NCBI RefSeq assembly: GCF_900217235.1
Contig: NZ_LT907975.1
Location: forward strand, 682,001-746,000
Origin: Pseudodesulfovibrio profundus
GTDB lineage: Bacteria; Desulfobacterota; Desulfovibrionia; Desulfovibrionales; Desulfovibrionaceae
Reading direction: 5' to 3'
Length of the DNA stretch: 64,000 nt
The notes below the pieces were generated by a model. That model was given only the letters and a program-made list of their open reading frames with translations, was not told where the DNA came from and did not search any database. Of this stretch, positions 34,458-41,552 are shown piece by piece (the first letter of the stretch is position 1; the number at the start of each line of letters is the position of its first letter). The translations under genes and the position numbers were made by a program.

Positions 34458-34595
34458 CTGCCACAACCCCACCGCCAACGCCAACAGCAAGTCGCCACAC
34501 CGGGGCTCTTGCTCCTCATTCCGCATCATCCGGACCGCACCCGCCCACCACCTTTCCAATGCTTTTTCCAACTTTTTCATCATTTCAATCCCATC

Positions 34596-34634
34596 TTTCG
34601 GCCAAGTTGCCTCTGCGGCGGTGAATAAGCTTGT
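34596..34634 (+). repeat. Leader-box repeat, copy 3
   Basis: Thirty-nine bases matching 31542-31580 at 35 positions. A GGCCGCA-TGG-TGCGGCC hairpin follows at 34638-34654. The small membrane gene at 34709 lies just downstream. Confidence 0.75.
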
Positions 34635-34708
34635 GAATGGCCGCATGGTGCGGCCGTTGAAAACATCCCCCAGAAGGGAAGATTAGCAAGTTCGTCAAGA
34701 TCGCATTC

Positions 34709-34846
34709 ATGTCCGCCGCCTTCGGCTCGGCGGTCGTCGCCGGCATCAACGCAGTCGTCGGCAACCTCGGCATCGCCCTGGCCGCCATGGCCATGTCCCT
34801 GGTCTGCGCCAGCTACCCCGTCGTCAAGACCAGCGGCTGGAAGTAA
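34709..34846 (+). CDS. Very small membrane protein
   Basis: A 45-residue, almost wholly hydrophobic protein (SAAFGSAVVAGINAVVGN, GIALAAMAMSLVCASYP) ending in KTSGWK. The frame is open further up to an ATT at 34685 preceded by GAAGGGAAG, which could be the true but unusual start (adding ISKFVKIAF). Unknown function; holin-like size but no further evidence. Confidence 0.45.
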   Translation: MSAAFGSAVVAGINAVVGNLGIALAAMAMSLVCASYPVVKTSGWK

Positions 34847-34850
34847 CCAC

Positions 34851-34888
34851 GAACCGCCACGCTTCGGCGGGGCCATCTTTTTTCTCTT
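34851..34888 (+). terminator. Probable terminator
   Basis: CCGCC-ACGCTTC-GGCGG stem followed by TCTTTTTTCTCTTTTT, 10 bases after the small membrane gene. Confidence 0.65.
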
Positions 34889-35003
34889 TTTCAATCCATT
34901 CCCGCCCCGAAGACTTCGGTTCAGGGCGAAAAACGCCTGATGCCAAGGGCTTTTTCGGCGACCCTGGAGATGCTTGGAAGTTCGGATTTCTCGGCCCAAA
35001 AAC

Positions 35004-35032
35004 TTGACTTCAGGGGGCTTGGCGTGAAATAT
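35004..35032 (+). promoter_or_regulatory. Possible promoter
   Basis: TTGACT at 35004-35009 with a poor AAATAT box 17 bases on. The surrounding AACTTGACTTCAGGGGGCTTGGC is related to the promoter at 32500. Confidence 0.4.
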
Positions 35033-35072
35033 TCACGTTAAGGGCGGAACGGAAACGATAACGAAAGCGAGA

Positions 35073-35477
35073 ATGAAGATGGAAACGGTCAGACACAGCT
35101 GCGGACACGAACGGAAGTACAGGTTGAACGGCCCCGCGCACAGCGTCCAGCGGCAGATCGAACACCGGGAAGCGATGCCCTGCCCGAAGTGCAAAAAGGC
35201 GCAGGAAGAAGCCAGGTTCGTTGCGGAATGCGAAGCCGCCGCACTGGCGAATGCCGAGATGGGGCTTCCGGAGTTGACCGGCACGGCATCCCAAGTGTCG
35301 TATGCGGAAAAGTGCCGCAAGGAAGCGGTGATGTTCTCCAGGATGAAGCGGACTCCGATGGAAGAGATCCTCGAGGCCATGAGCCGCCCGACCCAGGCTC
35401 GGTGGTGGATTGAAAACAAGGACCTGCGGATGCACGAATGGCTCCCGACCATCAACGACCAGTTCCCTGCCAGATAG
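35073..35477 (+). CDS. Hypothetical protein with a possible zinc knuckle
   Basis: A 134-residue protein. The N-terminus has SCGHERKYRLNG followed by MPCPKCKKAQEEARFV, a C-H ... CxxC arrangement that could bind zinc. The rest is helical. I do not recognise it further. It lies between the two RHH/membrane modules, 19 bases before the second. Confidence 0.5.
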   Translation: MKMETVRHSCGHERKYRLNGPAHSVQRQIEHREAMPCPKCKKAQEEARFVAECEAAALANAEMGLPELTGTASQVSYAEKCRKEAVMFSRMKRTPMEEILEAMSRPTQARWWIENKDLRMHEWLPTINDQFPAR

Positions 35478-35496
35478 GCCAGAAGAAGATACTGAC

Positions 35497-35898
35497 ATGG
35501 AGAAAGTCAAGAAGGTCAAGTTGGCCGACAGCGGCAAGGGGTGGAAGCGCATCAACCTGACTATGTGCCTAGAGGCCAGGGAGATCCTGGAAATATGGAA
35601 CCGGAACGGGATCGCACTCCCGACGGCCCTGGCGACGTGCGTAAGGGTTGTGTACGATGACGATTCGTTCATAGAACGGGTCGAACGTGGCGACATTGCG
35701 TCGGTCACATTTTTGCTTTCTGATCTGACCAGAGCGGATCTCAGTGGATTGGCAAAAAGGTGGGGTGTCAGCCGGTCGGAAGCGGCAGATATGGCCGTCC
35801 TCGGCATTGCCAGCGTCGTCAGCGGCGAGAACACGCTCCGGGTGTCTTTGGCGGACATTCTGCCGCTTGACACCTACGATGATGGAGAGGAGGGATAG
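35497..35898 (+). CDS. Ribbon-helix-helix-like protein, module B
   Basis: A 133-residue protein started at ATG 35497 (upstream codons are an overlap with the previous gene). It reads KGWKRINLTMCLEAREILEIW, then TFLLSDLTRADLSGLAKRWG and VSRSEAADMAVLGIA. The last helix matches the RHH protein of module A. It is followed one base later by a membrane gene that is the paralogue of the one following module A, so the pair has been duplicated. Confidence 0.6.
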   Translation: MEKVKKVKLADSGKGWKRINLTMCLEAREILEIWNRNGIALPTALATCVRVVYDDDSFIERVERGDIASVTFLLSDLTRADLSGLAKRWGVSRSEAADMAVLGIASVVSGENTLRVSLADILPLDTYDDGEEG

Positions 35899-35899
35899 C

Positions 35900-36274
35900 A
35901 TGGGGATCGCACGGCTTGATCTCGCTACATGGGTTGCCGTCTTCGTCGGCCTTGTGGCCGTGTTAGTGATCCGGTTCCTTGTCGGCCCCGGCGGGTCGAT
36001 CTGGTACGCCGTCTGGACGGCCATGCTGACCACCCCGCTCTACTTGTGGGCCGTCATGGGGCATTGGGACTGCAACCTGCGGCTCCCGGTCCTGGTGTCC
36101 CTAGCCGGGGTGGCGGCGGTATTCCTTGCGGCGGAGACGGCCATCACTTCCGTCAACGATGGGGATGCCGTCCCGGTCATGCTTGGGACATGCATGGTCG
36201 TCAGCGTTCGGATCCTGGTGTCATGCATGGTCCGGTCTCCGATGTTCGAGCGCGATCTCGACAAGATCGACTGA
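35900..36274 (+). CDS. Small membrane protein, module B
   Basis: A 124-residue protein with about four membrane helices, beginning GIARLDLATWVAVFVGLVAV. It aligns along its length with the module A frame, including xxMGHW and the C-terminal acidic tail (FERDLDKID). It has a GGAGAGGAGGG site directly before its ATG. Intact, unlike its paralogue. Function unknown; the coupling to an RHH protein suggests a regulator and membrane partner. Confidence 0.55.
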   Translation: MGIARLDLATWVAVFVGLVAVLVIRFLVGPGGSIWYAVWTAMLTTPLYLWAVMGHWDCNLRLPVLVSLAGVAAVFLAAETAITSVNDGDAVPVMLGTCMVVSVRILVSCMVRSPMFERDLDKID

Positions 36275-36571
36275 TGCAACCACCGTTTTTGTTGGACTTT
36301 TCGGATTGAAAAAATGCGTTGCCATCAGTCCTTTAATAATGAATATATAAAGGTTGGACAAAAAAGTTTTTGACATTGCCTTAGATTTGTGAGAGACATT
36401 GGCCGTCGTGACCGAGATTGCCGAACAGCCGGAAATCTGGAAGTGACAAAAATCTGCATTATTTGGAGTGCTTATAGAAGAAATACATATGTAAGCGTCG
36501 GAAGACCCGGTAACGCACTGCCATACTGGCAATGCGGCTGACAAACTTCATTGTCAGCGGAAACTATTTTC

Positions 36572-37017
36572 ATGCCGGAAGACTCTCTGGAGTCTATGAT
36601 GACCAGAAACAAACGTATCAACCCCTCCGAACTGCTCCACCCCCTCTTAAAAGTCGGAATAGTGAAGCGCGTCGAAAACACCCAGCGTAAGATCTTCGTC
36701 AAAAAATTTGGCGGGAATCTCCTGTCCGGTGCTGAAGTTGTCTTCGGTTCCGAAAACATGATCTTGGCCGGTTGCGTCGAGACTCCCAACGGCGTCATCG
36801 ACATCGAACTGGACATTACGCCGGAAATGTTCGTCGACCTTTTGCCGGCGTTCGATGCGTTCGCGTCCTGCACGACGCCGGCTATTTTGACTTCACGGAC
36901 TTCGGCGACCGCAACCCGGCAAACTACCCCCGCCCCCGCACTGCAAAGCGCAAGCGTTGCCCCAAAGCCGGACAGGCCTCCCTGCTCGACGCCCAGGGGG
37001 TGTCCGATGACCGATAA
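36572..37017 (+). pseudogene. Hypothetical gene with a frameshift near 36865
   Basis: From ATG 36572 the frame reads NKRINPSELLHPLLKVGIV, VVFGSENMILAGCVET and IDIELDITPEMFVDLLPAFDA. After about 36862 the sensible reading moves to another frame: RVLHDAGYFDFTDFGDRN to TAA 37015-37017. A missing C (GCGCTTCGC to GCGTTCGC) would join them as FDALRVLHDAG, about 149 residues. Its end overlaps the next gene's start. Family not recognised. Confidence 0.5.
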
Positions 37018-37333
37018 GACCGCCAAGCCCCAGACCAGGTTCTTCACCCAGGCAGACCTGCCCAACATCCACCCCTGGCCTCCGGACGAGTGGTGGTTCA
37101 CGGATCCGCGCAACAGGCTCGAAGACTACCTCCAGTTTCTCCTCGAGCATGGCATCGACCCGGAACCAAGGGCCATCTCCCACTACGACGATCCCGACAG
37201 GATCGGCGGCTGCGGCCGCCCGTTGTGGCGGTGCGACCTGACTTGCCCCGACAAGTGGCATACGTTTGTCGGCCCAATCCCCGAGCCGCAGGTTGACGCA
37301 GAGTGGCTCACCCCATTTCGGAACCACAAATAG
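37007..37333 (+). CDS. Hypothetical Trp-rich protein
   Basis: A 108-residue protein starting at ATG 37007 inside the end of the previous gene. It is rich in Trp, Pro and Asp (HPWPPDEWWFTDP, LFWRCD-like CGRPLWRCDLTCPDKW) with two Cys pairs that might bind metal. No family recognised. Translation is probably coupled to the frameshifted gene upstream. Confidence 0.5.
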   Translation: MTDKTAKPQTRFFTQADLPNIHPWPPDEWWFTDPRNRLEDYLQFLLEHGIDPEPRAISHYDDPDRIGGCGRPLWRCDLTCPDKWHTFVGPIPEPQVDAEWLTPFRNHK

Positions 37334-37582
37334 CCCATAAACCAGGCGGTGGCACAACTATCTCGTTCGTGCCACCGCTGGGAAAGTCCATGGCGTTCAG
37401 GCGTTTTTCGCCCGGCGATAGTTGACAACGCCTGAACTTTGTATGTTGTTCAAACATTCAAGCCTGTTAGGTCTTGACTTTTGACCTTGCGGCGTCATCA
37501 AATCCAAGCATGACGGCAAGATCAACCTCCGAGTGGTTCGACGATCAGGACCGGGGAAGCCGGAAAAAAAGGAAGTGAAAAA
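37334..37582. other. Spacer with a possible 22-codon leader gene
   Basis: A TTGACT-like -35 lies near 37473. A short frame at 37510-37578 (MTARSTSEWFDDQDRG) ends just before the gene at 37583 and its stop overlaps that gene's ribosome site (GGAAGTG), so it could be a coupled leader. Evidence is thin. Confidence 0.3.
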
Positions 37583-38077
37583 ATGAAGAAGATGCCCACC
37601 AAAACCAACACCCTAGCCGCTAAGGCCTTGGGCCTGTTCCTGGCCTCCAACGGCCCCCGTGCGCTGACGATCGACGGCGGCTCGTGCGGCCAGATCGGCA
37701 CATTCCTCGGCGGAACGCTGATCAAGGACGGCCTCGGCAACGTCGCCCTGTGCGACGCCGTGCAGATTGAAACCGGAACGATGATCTTCGTGACTCCGCT
37801 CACGACTGGGGCCGTCGAACTGATGGCGGTCGGTGACGGGGATGACGCGACATGGCACCTCGGTGTCTGCGTCCCGGCTCTCGACGAGGACAAGATCGAC
37901 GCTGAATACGCCGCCATGGCTGAGGTCGCCGGCAGCAAGATCGACGCGACGAGGGACGACCAGATGCGGTACATGGCCGTCGCCATGGAGCTGCTCGGCA
38001 TGGACATCAGCGACCGTAAGGTCGAGCTGATCGACAAGAAAATAGACGAGATGGCCAGAGCCAGGGGCGAGATCTGA
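37583..38077 (+). CDS. Hypothetical protein
   Basis: A 164-residue protein with a strong GGAAGTG site. The first half is beta-rich (ALTIDGGSCGQIGTFLGG, IETGTMIFVTPLTTG) and the second half helical (YMAVAMELLGMDISDRK, LIDKKIDEMARARG). I do not recognise it. A good hairpin terminator follows at 38143. Confidence 0.55.
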   Translation: MKKMPTKTNTLAAKALGLFLASNGPRALTIDGGSCGQIGTFLGGTLIKDGLGNVALCDAVQIETGTMIFVTPLTTGAVELMAVGDGDDATWHLGVCVPALDEDKIDAEYAAMAEVAGSKIDATRDDQMRYMAVAMELLGMDISDRKVELIDKKIDEMARARGEI

Positions 38078-38142
38078 CCGGCAGCCACGTACCCAGCGCC
38101 ACCGCTACCGCCCCCCCACCGCCACCCGCCAACCAAACCCAA

Positions 38143-38172
38143 AGGCCCCTTCCGGGGCCTCTTCCTTTTTTT
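38143..38172 (+). terminator. Terminator
   Basis: AGGCCCC-TTCC-GGGGCCT stem followed by CTTCCTTTTTTTCT, closing the transcript of the gene ending at 38077. Confidence 0.85.
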
Positions 38173-38258
38173 CTGCGCCTTCATTTTTCTCGGCCGGAAA
38201 ACGTGCCTTTAGGATATGCGGGGAGCGATAGTTAAGTCATCTTCTTCATTTCCTCTAT

Positions 38259-38308
38259 GGAAGTCGGCGCAACCTCCCCGGAAACGGGTCGCCGACTTCC
38301 CCCTTTTT
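38259..38308. terminator. Second hairpin, terminator or attenuator
   Basis: An 11-base perfect stem (GGAAGTCGGCG with its complement) around a CCCCGG-AA-CGGG inner stem, followed by CCCTTTTTT. It lies in the long leader before the integrase operon and could attenuate it. Confidence 0.65.
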
Positions 38309-38521
38309 TGCGACCTCCGGCTTGAGGGTCGTAAACTTTTTTGCGTGCAGTGGTTTGCACATATCTTTATATCTTTAATGTTTTTAGTGTGTTAAATCGT
38401 GATGCAAAAAACAGGAACTGTCAACTTGTTGAAATAGTTGTTGATTTGGCTTTTTCGGATGGTATGCTCTCGCTGATATTAATAGTTGGAGGCGTTTTTC
38501 AACTTTGTTTGGGGGAGCTGA

Positions 38522-38953
38522 GTGCTGGTTGACATTGACACGCTGTTGAGGGACCACCTGCAGGGGGTGACAAAGGCTATGATCCGCAGGGACAACCTGT
38601 GGCAGACATGGCCACACACGTTTGCAACGAGCGGAAGGACGCTGAGGTCTGCGTTGTTCTGCCCGGAAGATGTGGAATCGTTCATTATCGGGAGGAATGG
38701 GGTGAACTATGGCGAGATTCACACTGGACACGGAAAGGGTCAAGACCAAGAAAAAGGGCATCGTGTACCGCGCTTGGCTTCGAGAAGGCCGAACGAAGCT
38801 TGCAAGCAAGCAGGGGTTCAAGACGGTAAGGGAAGCCAAAGAATGGGGCAACGAGAAGGAGACGGAAATCCTCCAGATGCGGGAGCTGGAGGCCCTGGAA
38901 GCGGAGAGGGCGACCCGCATAACCTTCTTAGGCGCATCAAACGATTACCTTGA
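38522..38953 (+). CDS. Possible excisionase-like small protein overlapping the integrase
   Basis: GTG 38522 follows GGGGGAG. The first 65 residues read like a short DNA-binding protein (MIRRDNLWQTW, LRSALFCPEDVESFI), the ending being similar to AlpA/Xis proteins where a DVExFI helix follows the turn. After about 38715 the frame merely shadows the integrase, so the true stop may have been lost through another frameshift near 38700. Weak. Confidence 0.35.
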   Translation: MLVDIDTLLRDHLQGVTKAMIRRDNLWQTWPHTFATSGRTLRSALFCPEDVESFIIGRNGVNYGEIHTGHGKGQDQEKGHRVPRLASRRPNEACKQAGVQDGKGSQRMGQREGDGNPPDAGAGGPGSGEGDPHNLLRRIKRLP

Positions 38954-39890
38954 CTGGGGTAAGTCGAGGTGGGGAAAAGGGACGTATTGCGGGAAGGTCG
39001 GAATCTATGCCCGATTCCTGGAATTTCTCGCACAGCACCACCCTGACGGCATTGATGCGAAGCTTGACGACGTCCCGTCACCGCTTATCGAGCGGTACAT
39101 GTATCACGCCTCTGCGCAAGAGGGGTGTTCGAACAAGACAGGCAACCGGCATTGCAGGGAAATCGGGGCGGTGTGGACCCACGCCATCACCAGGGGGCTG
39201 ATAGACGGGATCAGGCGGACCAAGCAATACATCGACAACCCTACCTGTGACATCAAGCCGTTCACCGTGGAAGAATACTCCCGGCCCGTGCCGACGTATG
39301 AAACGGTGCAGTTGTACCGTGGCGAGGCCCGTCCCGGTGACGAGTCGGACTACATCGAGATCATGTGCAACACGATACAGCGCGGGAGGAGCATCAGGAC
39401 GCTGGAATGGACGAACGTCAAGCTGACAGAACGAAAAGCCGGATTCAAGCATGGGAAGCGGGACGGGACGATAACCACGGTCTGGATACACCTCAACGAC
39501 ACGGTATACGAGATCCTCAAGCGCCGGTTCCGGGAACGGGAAACCGACAGCCCGTTCGTATTTGTCAACCCACTGTCCGGGAACCGGTATCAGCGCAACG
39601 CATCGCTCATCAAGCACTTGTTCACAAACATCAAGAAGCGGCTTGAAAAGCGCCTCAAGATCGAAATCGAACACGTGACCGGTCATGCCCTGCGGCATTG
39701 GGGGTCACACATGCTCGACAAGGCCGAAGTCCCCGAGGAAAGAATCGGCAAAATGCTTGATCATCAGCGGCCGTCAACAACCAAGATCTACCTGGAGAAG
39801 ATGCGGGTGGACGAGGGTGTGGCCAACAAGTTGGAAGAAATATCCAAAAACGGACCACGGAAACCGAAATACCTCAAGGTCGTCAAATAG
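38709..39890 (+). CDS. Tyrosine site-specific recombinase (integrase)
   Basis: A 393-residue phage-type integrase. An AP2/arm-binding-like N-terminal region (residues 1-60) and a SAM-like core-binding domain (about 72-165) precede the catalytic domain. Catalytic residues: Arg in QRGRSIRTLEW (about 225-235), HALRH at 326-330, His352 in LDHQRPS and nucleophile Tyr361 in TTKIYLEKM. It is complete. It should integrate the Rep/iteron element, most simply at the neighbouring tRNA-Ser, from which it is separated only by a terminator and the later IS3 copy c. Confidence 0.92.
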   Translation: MARFTLDTERVKTKKKGIVYRAWLREGRTKLASKQGFKTVREAKEWGNEKETEILQMRELEALEAERATRITFLGASNDYLDWGKSRWGKGTYCGKVGIYARFLEFLAQHHPDGIDAKLDDVPSPLIERYMYHASAQEGCSNKTGNRHCREIGAVWTHAITRGLIDGIRRTKQYIDNPTCDIKPFTVEEYSRPVPTYETVQLYRGEARPGDESDYIEIMCNTIQRGRSIRTLEWTNVKLTERKAGFKHGKRDGTITTVWIHLNDTVYEILKRRFRERETDSPFVFVNPLSGNRYQRNASLIKHLFTNIKKRLEKRLKIEIEHVTGHALRHWGSHMLDKAEVPEERIGKMLDHQRPSTTKIYLEKMRVDEGVANKLEEISKNGPRKPKYLKVVK

Positions 39891-39914
39891 CGACCAACCA
39901 AATAGCCGCCAGAC

Positions 39915-39938
39915 AGGCCCCCTCGGGGGCCTTTTTCA
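39915..39938 (+). terminator. Terminator after the integrase
   Basis: AGGCCCC-CTCG-GGGGCCT stem with TTTTTC tail, 25 bases after the integrase stop. Confidence 0.88.
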
Positions 39939-39997
39939 TGGCCGACAAAATGTGTTTGTCCCGTCCTGAAATAGGTTGACACCCAGAGGACCTATTT

Positions 39998-40396
39998 ATG
40001 GAAGACAAATCCAAACAGCGAGTTAGACGCACCCAACGCGATTACACGATGGCCTTTAAATTGTCGGTTGTGGCACAGGTGGAAAAGGGCGAGATGACGT
40101 ACAAGCAGGCTCAGGCTCTTTATGGTATTCAAGGGCGAAGCACTGTGCTGAAGTGGCTCAGGAAGCACGGCACCCTTGATTGGAGCAAGTCCATGGTACA
40201 TTCCCGAAAAGACCCAAAAGCCAGAGAAACACCGGTCCAGAAGATCAAACGGCTGGAGAAAGAGCTTGAGGAAGAAAAGATCAAGACCGCGCTTCTCAAT
40301 AAAATGATTGAGATTTCCGACCGCGAGTTTGGGACTTCTATAAGAAAAAAGCTTACCCCCGAGCTGCACGAAGTCTTCAGAGAGAAAGACAAATAA
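39998..40396 (+). CDS. IS3-family OrfA
   Basis: A 132-residue protein with an HTH (DYTMAFKLSVVAQVEKGEM, AQALYGIQGRSTVLKWLRKH) and a leucine-zipper tail (IKRLEKELEEEKIKTALLN), longer than OrfA of copies a and b. It ends 2 bases before OrfB. It should act as the DNA-binding half of an OrfAB transposase. Confidence 0.9.
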   Translation: MEDKSKQRVRRTQRDYTMAFKLSVVAQVEKGEMTYKQAQALYGIQGRSTVLKWLRKHGTLDWSKSMVHSRKDPKARETPVQKIKRLEKELEEEKIKTALLNKMIEISDREFGTSIRKKLTPELHEVFREKDK

Positions 40397-40398
40397 GC

Positions 40399-41229
40399 TT
40401 GTCTGCTTGTTGCAGGCAGCTCGGGGTCAGTCGGCAGTCCGTGTATCAGGCTGAAAAGCGCCATGATGCACGGGAAGCCATGTATCAGGAGGCAAAGGCC
40501 ATGGTCCTGAACGTGCGGACCAGGATGCCCCGCCTTGGGACTCGAAAGCTGTACCACCTGTTGAAGGACGCATTTTCCGCAAAGGGAATCAGGCTCGGAC
40601 GTGATGGGTTGTTTTCCCTGCTGCGGCGAGAGCATATGCTCATCAAGCGACGGAAAAACTATACAAAGACAACCAACTCGAAGCATTGGCTAAAAAAGCA
40701 TCCCAACTTGTTGAAAGATGTTCAACCGAGATGTCCTGAGCAGGTGTTCGTAAGCGACATTACCTACGTGAATACACGTGAGCAAACATGCTATCTGTCG
40801 CTGGTGACAGATGCATTCAGCCGGAAGATAATGGGATACAACGTGAGCCGGGATCTCAGTGCGGAAAGCACAACCAAAGCGCTGGACGCGGCAGTTGAAA
40901 ACAAGCGAAGGAGGGTGAATACAATTCACCATTCAGATCGAGGACTCCAATACGCTTCTTCGGTCTACCAGAGAAAACTCCAGGAATCCGGCATGGTTCC
41001 TTCCATGACAGATGGCTATGACTGCTATCAAAATGCCTTGGCGGAACGGATGAATGGAATTCTGAAGCAAGAGTTCATGGTCACCAAATGCAACGACTTT
41101 GCAGAGCTCAATACCCTGGTGAGGGAATCCGTTGAGATATACAATTCACAACGGCCACATCTCAGCCTAGGAATGAGAACGCCAAACGATGTACACGAAT
41201 CAGGCTGTGGGGCTAGCCCCACAGCCTGA
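40399..41229 (+). CDS. IS3-family transposase OrfB
   Basis: A 276-residue integrase-type transposase beginning at TTG. DDE residues occur in FVSDITYVNTREQTCYLS (Asp), IHHSDRGLQYASSVY (Asp) and NALAERMNGILKQEF (Glu), and SQRPHLSLGMRTP is the usual IS3 ending. It looks intact. Its last codons are written by a perfect 32-bp palindrome. Confidence 0.92.
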   Translation: MSACCRQLGVSRQSVYQAEKRHDAREAMYQEAKAMVLNVRTRMPRLGTRKLYHLLKDAFSAKGIRLGRDGLFSLLRREHMLIKRRKNYTKTTNSKHWLKKHPNLLKDVQPRCPEQVFVSDITYVNTREQTCYLSLVTDAFSRKIMGYNVSRDLSAESTTKALDAAVENKRRRVNTIHHSDRGLQYASSVYQRKLQESGMVPSMTDGYDCYQNALAERMNGILKQEFMVTKCNDFAELNTLVRESVEIYNSQRPHLSLGMRTPNDVHESGCGASPTA

Positions 41230-41230
41230 T
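41199..41230. repeat. 32-bp perfect palindrome at the orfB 3' end
   Basis: Two 16-base arms around GGGGCT|AGCCCC with no loop, spanning the orfB stop. Same position as the 40-bp palindrome of copy a, although the two elements differ in sequence. It could act as a terminator or protect the element from outside transcription. Confidence 0.9.
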
Positions 41231-41338
41231 TGAAACCTTCAAAAACCGTCAACCTATTTCAGGACGGCTCAGTTTCCCGGAAAAATGTTCACACTTTGTT
41301 CCACACTTTTTGTTTTTCGGCTCTTTTTTGCACAGAAA

Positions 41339-41368
41339 AAGGGGCTACGTTTTTATACGTAACCCCTT
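41339..41368 (-). terminator. Terminator of tRNA-Ser
   Basis: AAGGGG-TTACGT stem with its near complement, followed on the minus strand by TTTTTCTGTG. It ends the tRNA-Ser transcript; just beyond it (41286-41313) lie two related TTC(C)ACACTTT repeats. Confidence 0.75.
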
Positions 41369-41374
41369 GAAATC

Positions 41375-41468
41375 TGGCGGAGAAGGAGGGATTTGAACCC
41401 TCGTATGAGTTTTACGCCCATAACACGCTTAGCAGGCGTGCGCCTTCAGCCAGCTCGGCCACTTCTCC
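41375..41468 (-). tRNA. tRNA-Ser (GCT)
   Basis: A 94-base minus-strand tRNA with encoded CCA. Acceptor stem GGAGAAG/CTTCTCC, a long variable arm as expected for class II, and anticodon GCT in CTGCTAA. It marks the right edge of the accessory block and is a likely integration site for the nearby integrase. Confidence 0.96.
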
Positions 41469-41552
41469 ACACTTCGAAACGGCGATGTGAATCGTCGTTC
41501 CGAGGGGAAAACGTCTACCTTTCCCCCTGATATTTGTCAATAAGGTTGTTCC

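Larger units (their letters stand above)
39957..41271 (+). mobile_element. IS3-family insertion sequence (copy c)
   Basis: A 1315-bp element with ends TG..CCGTCCTGAAATAGG and complement, flanked by a 3-bp duplication GTT (39954-39956 and 41272-41274). Three-base duplications are normal for IS3. It inserted between the integrase and tRNA-Ser and is unrelated in sequence to copies a and b. Confidence 0.95.

Noticed and set aside
36551-37333. A single 260-codon frame covering two genes.
   Set aside because: The middle (about 36865-37006) reads as nonsense in this frame, while another frame gives sensible protein ending at 37017 and a separate gene starts at 37007.
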